Source of the DNA: Paludibacteraceae bacterium
Lineage (GTDB): Bacteria; Bacteroidota; Bacteroidia; Bacteroidales; Paludibacteraceae
Assembly (NCBI GenBank): GCA_016292775.1
Contig: JAEDFN010000003.1
Span: 1-64,000 of the forward strand
Reading direction: 5' to 3'
DNA length: 64,000 nucleotides
Below, piece after piece: positions 29,972 to 38,557 of this stretch. The position numbers were made by a program, and so were the translations under genes. The notes under the pieces were generated by a model that saw only the letters and a list, made by a program, of their open reading frames with translations, searched no databases and was not told the DNA's origin. Within the stretch, counting starts at the first letter, position 1. Each line of letters begins with the position of its first letter.

Positions 29972-30679
29972 TCAATATTCTTTATAAGCGGCAGCGGCAG
30001 TATAGACGTATATTTTAATATTTTCCGATTTTGATAACGCTCTGCAACAATCTATTATTGTTGATCCTGTGGTAAACACGTCATCAATAAGAAGAACCGA
30101 CTTATTTGCAAAAATGGCATCATCATAAATATCAAAAAGCATTTTTACATTCTCTGCACGTTGTAATTTCGACTTTTTCGTTTGAGAAACATTATCCCTA
30201 CATCTATAAAGATTAGTGGCATTAACTTCGGTATTCAATACTTTAGCTACTTGGTTTGCAATCAATTCCGACTGATTATAGCCTCTTTTCTTTAACCTGT
30301 TATGATGTAGCGGAACGGGAATTACAAAATCAATATTACCATACCTATCATCAGCAACAATATGATTTGCAATTTGATTACCAAAAAGCAGAGCCACACC
30401 CTTATCATTGTTATACTTCAAATTATATATTAATTTATGAGCGACATCATTATCTGTATATTTCATCAAAGCGGAAGCAGCCTCCACTTTTACCAATCCA
30501 TACAAATGTTGCTCGATAATATTTCCTTCATATTGAAAGCGAATAGAATCGAAAATTCCACTCTCTGCACATTTTTTACATAATCCATGAGAATTCAATT
30601 CTAAAGAATCTCCACACATCTCACAATGTTTGTCAGCAAAAAATGTAAATATGTAATCAATATATCGCAATAATCTCAT
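29972..30679 (-). CDS. comF: ComF family phosphoribosyltransferase-like protein
   Basis: A 235-aa homologue of ComF, required for DNA uptake in some bacteria. An N-terminal zinc-finger-like pair (CEMCGDSL ... GLCKKC) precedes a PRTase fold with PRPP-loop VLLIDDVFTTGST near the C-terminus. The longer in-frame start at 30727 would lie upstream of the -7 box at 30717-30724. The ATG at 30679 opens at the RLLRYIDYIFTFF helix and is preferred. The actual role in Bacteroidota is unclear. First gene of the minus-strand efflux operon. Confidence 0.85.
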   Translation of the reverse strand: MRLLRYIDYIFTFFADKHCEMCGDSLELNSHGLCKKCAESGIFDSIRFQYEGNIIEQHLYGLVKVEAASALMKYTDNDVAHKLIYNLKYNNDKGVALLFGNQIANHIVADDRYGNIDFVIPVPLHHNRLKKRGYNQSELIANQVAKVLNTEVNATNLYRCRDNVSQTKKSKLQRAENVKMLFDIYDDAIFANKSVLLIDDVFTTGSTIIDCCRALSKSENIKIYVYTAAAAYKEY

Positions 30680-30716
30680 AAAAAAACAAACAGATAATCC
30701 GAATACATTTAAACTA

Positions 30717-30724
30717 CAAAAATA
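30717..30724 (-). promoter_or_regulatory. Bacteroidota -7 box of the comF/efflux operon
   Basis: Minus-strand TATTTTTG fits TAnnTTTG and lies 37 nt upstream of the comF ATG at 30679. It makes the longer comF start at 30727 improbable. Divergent from the coaX promoter at 30850-30857. Confidence 0.5.
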
Positions 30725-30849
30725 CATTTATTTTTTCAATATAAAAAAACTAAAACAGAAAAAAAATAATAACCACAATGTAATATTAAATTAATAAGAC
30801 AAGAAATAAAAAATAAGAAAATCATAGCAGAATATTCAACAAAAAAATG

Positions 30850-30857
30850 TAACTTTG
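30850..30857 (+). promoter_or_regulatory. Bacteroidota -7 box of the coaX operon
   Basis: TAACTTTG, exact match to TAnnTTTG, 31 nt before the chosen coaX ATG. The intergenic region 30728-30888 holds this and the divergent comF promoter. Confidence 0.65.
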
Positions 30858-30888
30858 CACCCGATTGTGCAAATTAGGGATATTAACA

Positions 30889-31626
30889 ATGATATTGACG
30901 ATAGATGTAGGAAATACAAAGATAAAATCTACTGTATTTGATGGCAACAAAATAATTAAACATCTAATCAACAACAAATTAACCAATGATATAATTAAAT
31001 CATTAATGAATTTATATCCGATAGATGGTGTAATTATTTCTGACGTTAGAAAAATAAAAATTGATTCAGTAGTTGATTTCTTGCAATCGGAAGGGATAAA
31101 ACATTATGTATTAGACCACAACGCGCCGATACCATTTGAGATAAAATACAATCCGAAAACTAATTTAGGTTTGGATAGATTAGCGGCAATGGCAGGGGCA
31201 TATTCAATAGATGCAACTGCAAAAAATTACCTTATTATTGACATAGGTACGTGTACAACAATTGATGTAATTTCAGAAAACGTATTTATTGGAGGTAATA
31301 TCAGTTTAGGATTACAGATGAGAATAGACGCTATGCACCATTTTACTCACGCTCTACCACAAGTAGAAGGAGTGATACCAAACACCGAACTAGGAACAAA
31401 TACGGAAAAAGCCATACAAAATGGTGCTTATTATGGATTAATATTTGAAATAAATCAATACATTAATCGTTATTTAGATACATACACACCCCTACTATGT
31501 GTAATAACGGGAGGAGGTAGTGAGTATATAAAAAAGGATGATATACACCACTCAGACATTATCTTCGAGCCATATTTAGTAGATAAAGGGTTAAACTTTA
31601 TAATGCAAAGAATGTCAAAAGAGTGA
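30889..31626 (+). CDS. coaX: Type III pantothenate kinase
   Basis: ATP-dependent phosphorylation of pantothenate, the first step of coenzyme A synthesis. The 245-aa protein shows the ASKHA-fold motifs LTIDVGNTKIK at the N-terminus, then NLGLDRLAAMAGA and DIGTCTTIDVI. An in-frame TTG at 30865 falls on the likely transcription start, so the ATG at 30889 is preferred. CoaX commonly replaces CoaA in Bacteroidota. 13 nt before the OM protein gene, heading an operon that continues to 36147. Confidence 0.95.
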   Translation: MILTIDVGNTKIKSTVFDGNKIIKHLINNKLTNDIIKSLMNLYPIDGVIISDVRKIKIDSVVDFLQSEGIKHYVLDHNAPIPFEIKYNPKTNLGLDRLAAMAGAYSIDATAKNYLIIDIGTCTTIDVISENVFIGGNISLGLQMRIDAMHHFTHALPQVEGVIPNTELGTNTEKAIQNGAYYGLIFEINQYINRYLDTYTPLLCVITGGGSEYIKKDDIHHSDIIFEPYLVDKGLNFIMQRMSKE

Positions 31627-31639
31627 TAATTAAACATAA

Positions 31640-32887
31640 ATGAGAAAGAAAATAACAATACTGCTAACAATATTACTGATGCTGCCAATAATTGGCATAA
31701 CATCCCAAAACAACACCAATTCACCATACACGAGATTCGGGTACGGACAATTGGAAGAGAATTGTTTTTCGAGAAGTCAAGCAATGGGAGGCACCTCTAT
31801 CGGTATGAGAAGTAAAACCGGTATAAATCCGGTAAACCCGGCATCGTATAGTAGCATTGACAGCACGAGTTTTATTTTTGAAATTGGAGTATCCGGTCTA
31901 CTAACCAATCTTCGTAGCGGCAAAGAGAGTAAAACGGAATTTAACGGAAACTTAGACTACATCGCCTTACAAACTCCTATAACCAAATGGATGGGATTGA
32001 GTTTAGGCATCATCCCATACTCTTATGTAGGTTATAATTATAATTTTACCGACTCATTTCAACTGCCGAACAAAGAAGCATACAACACCTATGCTCAATC
32101 ATATAACGGCTCAGGAGGAATCAGTCAATTATATTTAGGTTTATCATTTGATATAGCCAAGCACTTTTCTATAGGTGCGAACGCATATTATATGTTTGGC
32201 AATATCAATCATTACAAATCCATATTATACACACAATCAGACCTAAATACAACGCTTTCATTACAGAAACAATCATTACACGTTAGGAGTTTTAACGGCA
32301 GATTCGGCATACAATACCACGAAACAATAGGTAAAAAACATGCTTTCGTTATCGGAGCTATATACGAATTTAAAAGCCCTATGCAAGGAACTTTCGAAAA
32401 TACAATGATAGGAATCGACACCATCATCACCGCCAGTTCCAACGTCTTTGAACTCCCTTCATTATACGGTGGAGGTATATCCTACACATATGATAACAGA
32501 CTGACGATAGCGGCAGACTATACTTATCAAGAGTTTAGTAAAGCAAAATATTATAATACTACCGACACACTATGCAATAGATCGAAAATTACTTTAGGTG
32601 CTGAATATATCAACGATCCCTACGGTAGGAAATATGTAGATAGAATATTATGGCGAATAGGAGCAAATTATAGTAATTCTTATATAAAAATCGGAGATAA
32701 ACAGACACATGATTTTAGCATAACATGCGGTATAGGATTACCTTTAAGAACATCTAAAACCATGATAAACATCAATTTCGAATATGGAAATGTCGGCACT
32801 GTTTCGCTACTAAAGGAGCAGTATTTTAAATTCGGAATAAATTTCTCACTAAACGAAATGTGGTTTATTAAAGCAAAAATACGATAA
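31640..32887 (+). CDS. Predicted outer-membrane beta-barrel protein
   Basis: A 415-aa exported protein (signal ending GITSQ). The opening SPYTRFGYGQLEEN and SRSQAMGGTSIGMRS is typical of a Bacteroidota family of FadL/OmpP1-like barrels found next to coaX and lptC. Many amphipathic strands follow and it ends in an aromatic strand (MWFIKAKIR). Function not established. Neighbouring lptC suggests an outer-membrane role, but that is context only. Confidence 0.75.
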   Translation: MRKKITILLTILLMLPIIGITSQNNTNSPYTRFGYGQLEENCFSRSQAMGGTSIGMRSKTGINPVNPASYSSIDSTSFIFEIGVSGLLTNLRSGKESKTEFNGNLDYIALQTPITKWMGLSLGIIPYSYVGYNYNFTDSFQLPNKEAYNTYAQSYNGSGGISQLYLGLSFDIAKHFSIGANAYYMFGNINHYKSILYTQSDLNTTLSLQKQSLHVRSFNGRFGIQYHETIGKKHAFVIGAIYEFKSPMQGTFENTMIGIDTIITASSNVFELPSLYGGGISYTYDNRLTIAADYTYQEFSKAKYYNTTDTLCNRSKITLGAEYINDPYGRKYVDRILWRIGANYSNSYIKIGDKQTHDFSITCGIGLPLRTSKTMININFEYGNVGTVSLLKEQYFKFGINFSLNEMWFIKAKIR

Positions 32888-32910
32888 TAAAAAATACAAA
32901 AAATTACAAT

Positions 32911-34326
32911 ATGAAATCATTAAAATTTTTCGCATTAGTAATGGCATTATTGATTGCCACAATGAGTCCTGTTTCAGCAAAAAAGATAAAAAAAGCTGTA
33001 GCGAAACCGGAACAAAAAAATGAGTTGTTAGACAGAAAGCCAACAAAATTAAAAGAGTCTGTTACAGAAAAGAATATGACAGTAACAGACGAATGTAGAG
33101 TAAACTTAAGTTTATTTACACAACATGCCAAAGTAAAAAACTATGCCGATGCTTTAGATCCATGGAAAACTACTTATAACGAATGCCCTAGTATTAGTAA
33201 AAACATCTATATATTAGGAGAGAAAATTTTAGATTGGCAAATGAGTCAAGCACAAACAGAGGCGGAAAAAGAAGAAATTTTTAATAAAATGATGAAATTA
33301 TACGATGATCGTATACTATATTTCGGAGATGATGTTAAGACTCCTGCCGATGACATACTTGGACAAAAAGCTGTATGCTACAGCAAATACAAAAAAGAAG
33401 AATACAACGTATACTACCCATGGATAAAACAATCTATCAACGGAATGAAGTCTGCTTCTGACATTCAAAATGTACAATTATTCATGGTATGTAGCTATGA
33501 AAAATACAAATTAGACACACTTTTTGCATCCGAATACATTCAAAATTACACAGTAGCATGTGAAATATTAGATGCCAAGATCAAAGATCCTAACACAAAG
33601 AACGCATCATCTTATGAAATTGTAAAACAAAATATCGACTTAATGTTTGCTTCATCAGGTGTAGCAGATTGCAACAAGATGAATGAAGTATTCCTTCCAA
33701 ATATCGTAGCCAATAAAGACAATGCAGAATATTTAAAAAATGCAATGCGACTCTTCAAACGAATGAAATGTGTAGAACAAGAAGCCTACTTCCAAGCAGC
33801 AACATATTCTCACAACATACAACCATCTGCAGAGTCAGCAACAGGTCTCGGTAATATGAGTTATACAAAAAACAACTACGAAAATGCCATCAAATATTAC
33901 ACGGAAGCAATAGCATTAGCAGACAACAACGAAGATATTGCTGACAATTATATGAGATTGGCTCAAGTATACAACAAGTTAAAACAATATTCAAAAGTAA
34001 GAGAAAACTGTAAAGCTTCCATAGAAAAAAATCCAAATGTAAGTGCACCATATGTAATGTTAGGATTAGCCTATGCACAAGCTTCCGTATCAGACGACCC
34101 TACATTAGCTAAAGCAAAATATTGGGCTGCTGTAGACCAATTTATAAAAGCAAGAAATATTGAGACTAACGAAGAATCATTAAATCAAATCAATAGTCTT
34201 ATCCGCTCATACAGCTCTTACTTCCCAACCAAAGAAGAGACCTTTATGCACCCTGATTTACAAGAAGGTAAATCATATTACGTAGGGGGATGGGTGAATG
34301 AAAGTACTACCGTACGATCTAAATAA
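32911..34326 (+). CDS. Exported tetratricopeptide-repeat protein
   Basis: A 471-aa protein with signal peptide ending SPVSAKK and a Lys-rich linker. The C-terminal half contains TPR units, e.g. ATGLGNMSYTKNNYENAIKYY and the adjoining ADNYMRLAQVYNKLKQY. The N-terminal half has a conserved ECPSISKNIYILGEKILDW block. TPRs bind partner proteins, so an envelope scaffold is likely, but the partner is unknown. 23 nt after the OM barrel gene; its stop overlaps the lptC ATG by 1 nt. Confidence 0.8.
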   Translation: MKSLKFFALVMALLIATMSPVSAKKIKKAVAKPEQKNELLDRKPTKLKESVTEKNMTVTDECRVNLSLFTQHAKVKNYADALDPWKTTYNECPSISKNIYILGEKILDWQMSQAQTEAEKEEIFNKMMKLYDDRILYFGDDVKTPADDILGQKAVCYSKYKKEEYNVYYPWIKQSINGMKSASDIQNVQLFMVCSYEKYKLDTLFASEYIQNYTVACEILDAKIKDPNTKNASSYEIVKQNIDLMFASSGVADCNKMNEVFLPNIVANKDNAEYLKNAMRLFKRMKCVEQEAYFQAATYSHNIQPSAESATGLGNMSYTKNNYENAIKYYTEAIALADNNEDIADNYMRLAQVYNKLKQYSKVRENCKASIEKNPNVSAPYVMLGLAYAQASVSDDPTLAKAKYWAAVDQFIKARNIETNEESLNQINSLIRSYSSYFPTKEETFMHPDLQEGKSYYVGGWVNESTTVRSK

Positions 34327-34895
34327 TGATAAACAACCCTATACATAATAAAATAGATGTAGCAATTGTAATAATATCAATTGCTACGTCTATTTTTATT
34401 TCTTGTAGCAATAATAATACGAAAACAATCGCTACGACAGACAGAAAAAACCTTCCACAAATAACTGCAGATAGTATCACTACAATCATTTCTGATTCCG
34501 GAATAATCAGATATAGAATATTTACAAACAAATGGGATGTATTCGATAAAAAAGATACACCATATTGGGATTTCCCTATAGGAATTCGATTTGAAAGATT
34601 TGCTTCCGACCTATCAATAGATGCTGAAGTGGAATGCAACAAAGCAATCTATTACAACAAGATAGAATTATGGAAACTCAATAACAACGTTAAAGCGGTG
34701 AATTTAAGCGGAGAAGAATTTTATACGAATGAACTGTATTGGGATCAAAAAAAAGAGAAAGTATACAGCGATTCTGCAATAAAAATAATACAAAAAGATA
34801 AAATAATAGAAGGGGTTGGATTTGAATCAAATCAAACATTTACAAAATATGTAATACGACGACCTAAAGGAGTCATACCGATAGACAAAGAGTAA
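34326..34895 (+). CDS. lptC: LPS-export protein LptC
   Basis: A 189-aa lipoprotein-like LptC (lipobox FISC, Cys27). It carries the family beta-jellyroll with GIIRYRIFTNKWDVF and the conserved WDFPIGIRFERF segment, then EEFYTNELYWDQKKEKVYSD. In Bacteroidota the LptC homologue is often lipid-anchored rather than single-TM. It passes LPS from the LptB2FG extractor towards LptA. It overlaps the TPR gene by 1 nt and precedes the CorC-type gene by 1 nt. Confidence 0.87.
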   Translation: MINNPIHNKIDVAIVIISIATSIFISCSNNNTKTIATTDRKNLPQITADSITTIISDSGIIRYRIFTNKWDVFDKKDTPYWDFPIGIRFERFASDLSIDAEVECNKAIYYNKIELWKLNNNVKAVNLSGEEFYTNELYWDQKKEKVYSDSAIKIIQKDKIIEGVGFESNQTFTKYVIRRPKGVIPIDKE

Positions 34896-34896
34896 T

Positions 34897-36147
34897 ATGG
34901 AAGCTTATATTATCATAATCACAACATTAATTTTTTCCGCATTATTTTCCGGAATGGAAATAGCTTTTGTCTCGTCGAATAAATTAAGATTTGAAATAGA
35001 GAAAAAGAAACATAAAATATCCTCCGGAATAATAGAATATTTCTATAAACATAATGACCACTACATTTCCACTATGTTGGTAGGCAATAATGTAGTATTA
35101 GTAATCTATGGTATAGAAATGGCAAAAATCTTGGAAGGACCATTATCTACATTTATCCATAACTCCTTCTTGATAATGTTAGTACAAACAATACTTTCCA
35201 CAATTATTGTATTGATAACCGGAGAATTTATTCCAAAAACATTATTTAAAGCCAATCCAAACTTTTGGCTCAACATTTTAGCACCATTTATTTTTCTCAT
35301 TTACATAATATTGTATCCAATAACAATATTTGCCACCTTCTTATCAAAAAATATTTTACGTCTCTTCAAGTTATACAATCCAAATAAAAATAATGAGGAA
35401 TTAAACAAAGTAGACTTGGATAATTTAATCAGCGAAACAATAGAAGAGACGAGTAATATAGATAACATCGAAAATGATGTATTGATATTTCAAAATGCAT
35501 TAGACTTTTCGGATGTTAAACTAAGAGATTGTGCAATACCTCGAACAGAGATTATAGCGTTACCATATGAAGGAACGACACTCGAGGACTTGCAAAATAC
35601 TTTTATGGAAACAGGATATTCCAAAATACTCATTTACAAAGGTAATATTGACAATATAGTAGGATATTTTCATTCAAACGACCTTTTTAAAAAGCCCCAA
35701 AATTGGCATGATTATGTAAGAACGATATCAATAGTACCGGAAACAATGGCTGCAAATAAACTAATGGACACCTTTATGCAAGATAAAAAAAGCATAGCGG
35801 TAGTAGTAGATGAATTTGGCGGCACGGCAGGAATCGTCACATTGGAAGATATAATGGAAGAGATTTTCGGAGAAATAGAAGACGAACACGATAGTAAAGC
35901 ATATATATCAAAACAATTAAACGACAAAGAATTCATTTTTTCTTGTCGATTGGAAATTGACACAATAAACCAAAAATATAATTTAGACATACCCGAGAGT
36001 GATAACTATGTAACAATAGCGGGCTTTATTCTACACAATTATCAGAACTTTCCAAAACTAAATGAGACAATAAAAATAGGAAAATATACCTTTAAAGTAC
36101 TTCAAGCCCACAATAACAGAATAGACGTTGTGAAGTTAACTATATGA
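34897..36147 (+). CDS. CNNM/CorC-type membrane protein (DUF21, CBS pair, CorC/HlyC domain)
   Basis: A 416-aa integral membrane protein. The DUF21 domain (about 1-185) has three to four helices and the opening SALFSGMEIAFVSSNKLR. Tandem CBS domains (about 205-325) include GYFHSNDLF and SIAVVVDEFGGTAGIVTLEDIMEEIFGE-type signatures. A C-terminal CorC_HlyC domain (about 335-415) follows. The family is associated with Mg2+/Co2+ transport or homeostasis. Calling it a hemolysin is outdated. It ends the coaX operon. Confidence 0.9.
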   Translation: MEAYIIIITTLIFSALFSGMEIAFVSSNKLRFEIEKKKHKISSGIIEYFYKHNDHYISTMLVGNNVVLVIYGIEMAKILEGPLSTFIHNSFLIMLVQTILSTIIVLITGEFIPKTLFKANPNFWLNILAPFIFLIYIILYPITIFATFLSKNILRLFKLYNPNKNNEELNKVDLDNLISETIEETSNIDNIENDVLIFQNALDFSDVKLRDCAIPRTEIIALPYEGTTLEDLQNTFMETGYSKILIYKGNIDNIVGYFHSNDLFKKPQNWHDYVRTISIVPETMAANKLMDTFMQDKKSIAVVVDEFGGTAGIVTLEDIMEEIFGEIEDEHDSKAYISKQLNDKEFIFSCRLEIDTINQKYNLDIPESDNYVTIAGFILHNYQNFPKLNETIKIGKYTFKVLQAHNNRIDVVKLTI

Positions 36148-36226
36148 AAAACAACGAATAAATACCCCTCATCAAGCATCGATGAAATTGTGGAACAAAA
36201 AATGCAGTTAAATAAATTTTTTTTTG

Positions 36227-36234
36227 TAACTTCG
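36227..36234 (+). promoter_or_regulatory. Variant Bacteroidota -7 box upstream of ppiD-like gene
   Basis: TAACTTCG differs from TAnnTTTG by one base. It sits after a T-rich run and 51 nt before the ATG, where a promoter is expected between the coaX operon and the ppiD-like gene. Confidence 0.4.
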
Positions 36235-36285
36235 CAGTCTGATATAGAAAAAAGTAAATAATAAAAACGATAACATAAAATAAAA

Positions 36286-38397
36286 ATGGCAACATTAGAG
36301 AAAATCAGAAGTAAAGGTGTTCTACTCTTAATTGTAGTAGGTGCTGCTTTATTAATTTTTATCATTGGAGATTTTGTAAATTCAGGGTCTACTTATTTTA
36401 ATCAGATGAAAGCCAATGTAGCTAAAGTAAACGGAGACAAGATTAAAATTACGGATTACGACCCTAAAATTAATGAACTTTCTGAAGTAATCAAATTGGA
36501 ATATGGCACCAATATAAACGAAGACATTTCAGAGCAAATCCGTGAAATGGTATGGAATAATACCATCAACGAAAAAGTTCTTTCAGATGAATGCGAAAAT
36601 ATTGGTATGACTATTACAAAAGATGAATTGGAAGATATGATCATAGGTACTCACATCTCCCCTATCTTGTCAAGCAGTCGTATGTTCATGAATGCTCAAG
36701 GACAATTCGACCCGAATAACGTAAAATATTTCTTGGCACAAATAGATGATGAGGCATTAACTCAACAAATGTCTTATGATGATATCAATCGTTTCCGCAC
36801 ATACTGGAGATACACGGAGAACAGTATAAAAACCAATCGTCTACAAGAAAAATATAATGGTTTAATCCAAGAGTTATTTGTTACCAACAAATTGGAAGCG
36901 GAATATGCTTTCGAAGCCAATAAAACTCAATCTACAGTAGTATATGCCAAAAAAGATTACTTTGCAATAGCAGACTCAACAATTGAGGTATCAGACAAAG
37001 AAATTTTAGCATTATACAACAAAAAGAAAGAGCATTATAAACAAAACCAAGCGGCAGAAGTAGCATATATCGCTGTAGAGATTGCTCCATCTACTGAAGA
37101 TTATCAAAAAGCAGAAGCCGAAATCAACAGAATAAAAGAAGAATTTGCTACAACAGAAGAGATTGCAGCTGTAACGAATGAAAATTCAGACGTACAATAT
37201 AGAAACGAATATCTAACTAAAGATCAAATTGATAAAGACTTTATTGAATTTTCATTTACATCCGGAAAAGATAGTGTATATGGTCCAATTTTCAATAAAG
37301 AAGAGCAAAGCTTTAAAATGGCTCGTATTGTAGAAAATGCTACATTACGTCCTGATTCTGTAAAACTCAGTCACATCTATTTACATAGAGAGAGTGCTGA
37401 GGCAACATTAGCTTTAGCTGATAGCATAGAGAATGCATTAAAACAAGGTGCCGACTTTGCCGAATTAGCAAAAACTCATTCTATGAACACACAAACTGCA
37501 GCAAATGGTGGTGAAATCGGTTGGATTAGCGAATTAGGTGTTGACAAAGAAATATGTGATAATGCATTTACATTACCTGTAGGTAAAACATTCAGAATTA
37601 ATAACGGCAATGACATCAACCTCTTTATCATCAACGACGTAAAAGAGAAAGTTGAGAAAGTAAAACTCGCTGTTATTGTTCAAAAATTAGATGCTTCTTC
37701 TGAAACACAACGTGATTTGTACAATAAATTAAAAGAATACGTAGTTGCTAATAATATTACTGAAAAATTCCAAGCAAATGCAAAAGAAAACAATTACGAA
37801 GTAATTACTGCAATGAACGTAGGCATAAATTCAAGCATGATTAACAATATTGTACATGCAAGAGAAGCGGTACGTTGGATTTATAAAAACAAACCGGGAA
37901 AAGTAAGTGATGTTTTCGAAGTAGATAACTACATAATGGCAGTAGCTATAATAAATATTTTTGAAGAAGGCTACCAAGAACTTGACAATGTAAAAGATAT
38001 CTTGATGGCAGAAATCAGAAAAGATAAAAAAGCAGAGATTCTTATTAAAGAAGCTGAAGGAAAAAATATAGCTCAATTAATAGGAGAAAATTATACTACC
38101 GACACTATAAATAACGTAAATTTTGCATCTAATTATTCAGGGTCTTTAGGAAACGAACCTTGTGTTTTTGCTCGCGTACAAGATATGGAATTAAATAAAG
38201 AATCTGAAGCTCTAAAAGGAAATGCCGGTGTAATTGTATTCAAAGTAATTGACAGAACAAGCAATGAAAAAGAATATAATGAAAAAGAAGAAATGGTAAT
38301 GCTTAACGCAAGAGAGAGATATATGATTCCAAGACTTTCTATAGAAACGCTTAAAAAAGCAGCTAATATTAAAGACTATAGATATAAATATTATTAA
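36286..38397 (+). CDS. PpiD-like membrane-anchored peptidyl-prolyl isomerase
   Basis: A 703-aa protein with one N-terminal TM helix (about 11-31, VLLLIVVGAALLIFIIGDFV) and the remainder periplasmic. The SurA_N-like chaperone region starts at NVAKVNGDKIK. A parvulin domain at about 345-440 has KLSHIYLHRE, a GGEIGWI motif and an ALADSIENALKQGADF helix. This layout matches PpiD, a chaperone docked at the Sec translocon. A terminator follows, so it is probably monocistronic. Confidence 0.88.
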   Translation: MATLEKIRSKGVLLLIVVGAALLIFIIGDFVNSGSTYFNQMKANVAKVNGDKIKITDYDPKINELSEVIKLEYGTNINEDISEQIREMVWNNTINEKVLSDECENIGMTITKDELEDMIIGTHISPILSSSRMFMNAQGQFDPNNVKYFLAQIDDEALTQQMSYDDINRFRTYWRYTENSIKTNRLQEKYNGLIQELFVTNKLEAEYAFEANKTQSTVVYAKKDYFAIADSTIEVSDKEILALYNKKKEHYKQNQAAEVAYIAVEIAPSTEDYQKAEAEINRIKEEFATTEEIAAVTNENSDVQYRNEYLTKDQIDKDFIEFSFTSGKDSVYGPIFNKEEQSFKMARIVENATLRPDSVKLSHIYLHRESAEATLALADSIENALKQGADFAELAKTHSMNTQTAANGGEIGWISELGVDKEICDNAFTLPVGKTFRINNGNDINLFIINDVKEKVEKVKLAVIVQKLDASSETQRDLYNKLKEYVVANNITEKFQANAKENNYEVITAMNVGINSSMINNIVHAREAVRWIYKNKPGKVSDVFEVDNYIMAVAIINIFEEGYQELDNVKDILMAEIRKDKKAEILIKEAEGKNIAQLIGENYTTDTINNVNFASNYSGSLGNEPCVFARVQDMELNKESEALKGNAGVIVFKVIDRTSNEKEYNEKEEMVMLNARERYMIPRLSIETLKKAANIKDYRYKYY

Positions 38398-38429
38398 TCG
38401 AAAGAATTAAGAAAAATAATATAACAATC

Positions 38430-38472
38430 AACGGCACATACCAAGTAACAACTTGATATGTGCCGTTTTTTA
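38430..38472 (+). terminator. Terminator of the ppiD-like gene
   Basis: A 16-bp stem with one mismatch (38431-38446 with 38451-38466), short loop and a T run at 38466-38471. Located 33 nt after the stop codon. Confidence 0.8.
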
Positions 38473-38529
38473 CACATAAAGGACAATGAAAAAAATAAAA
38501 AATAAGACGAATATCTAAAGAAAAATTTG

Positions 38530-38537
38530 TAAATTTG
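38530..38537 (+). promoter_or_regulatory. Bacteroidota -7 box of the antiporter/ispG pair
   Basis: TAAATTTG, exact match to TAnnTTTG, 20 nt before the ATG at 38558. A short leader, no regulatory structure visible. Confidence 0.55.
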
Positions 38538-38557
38538 CAATATAATAAAAATATTCT

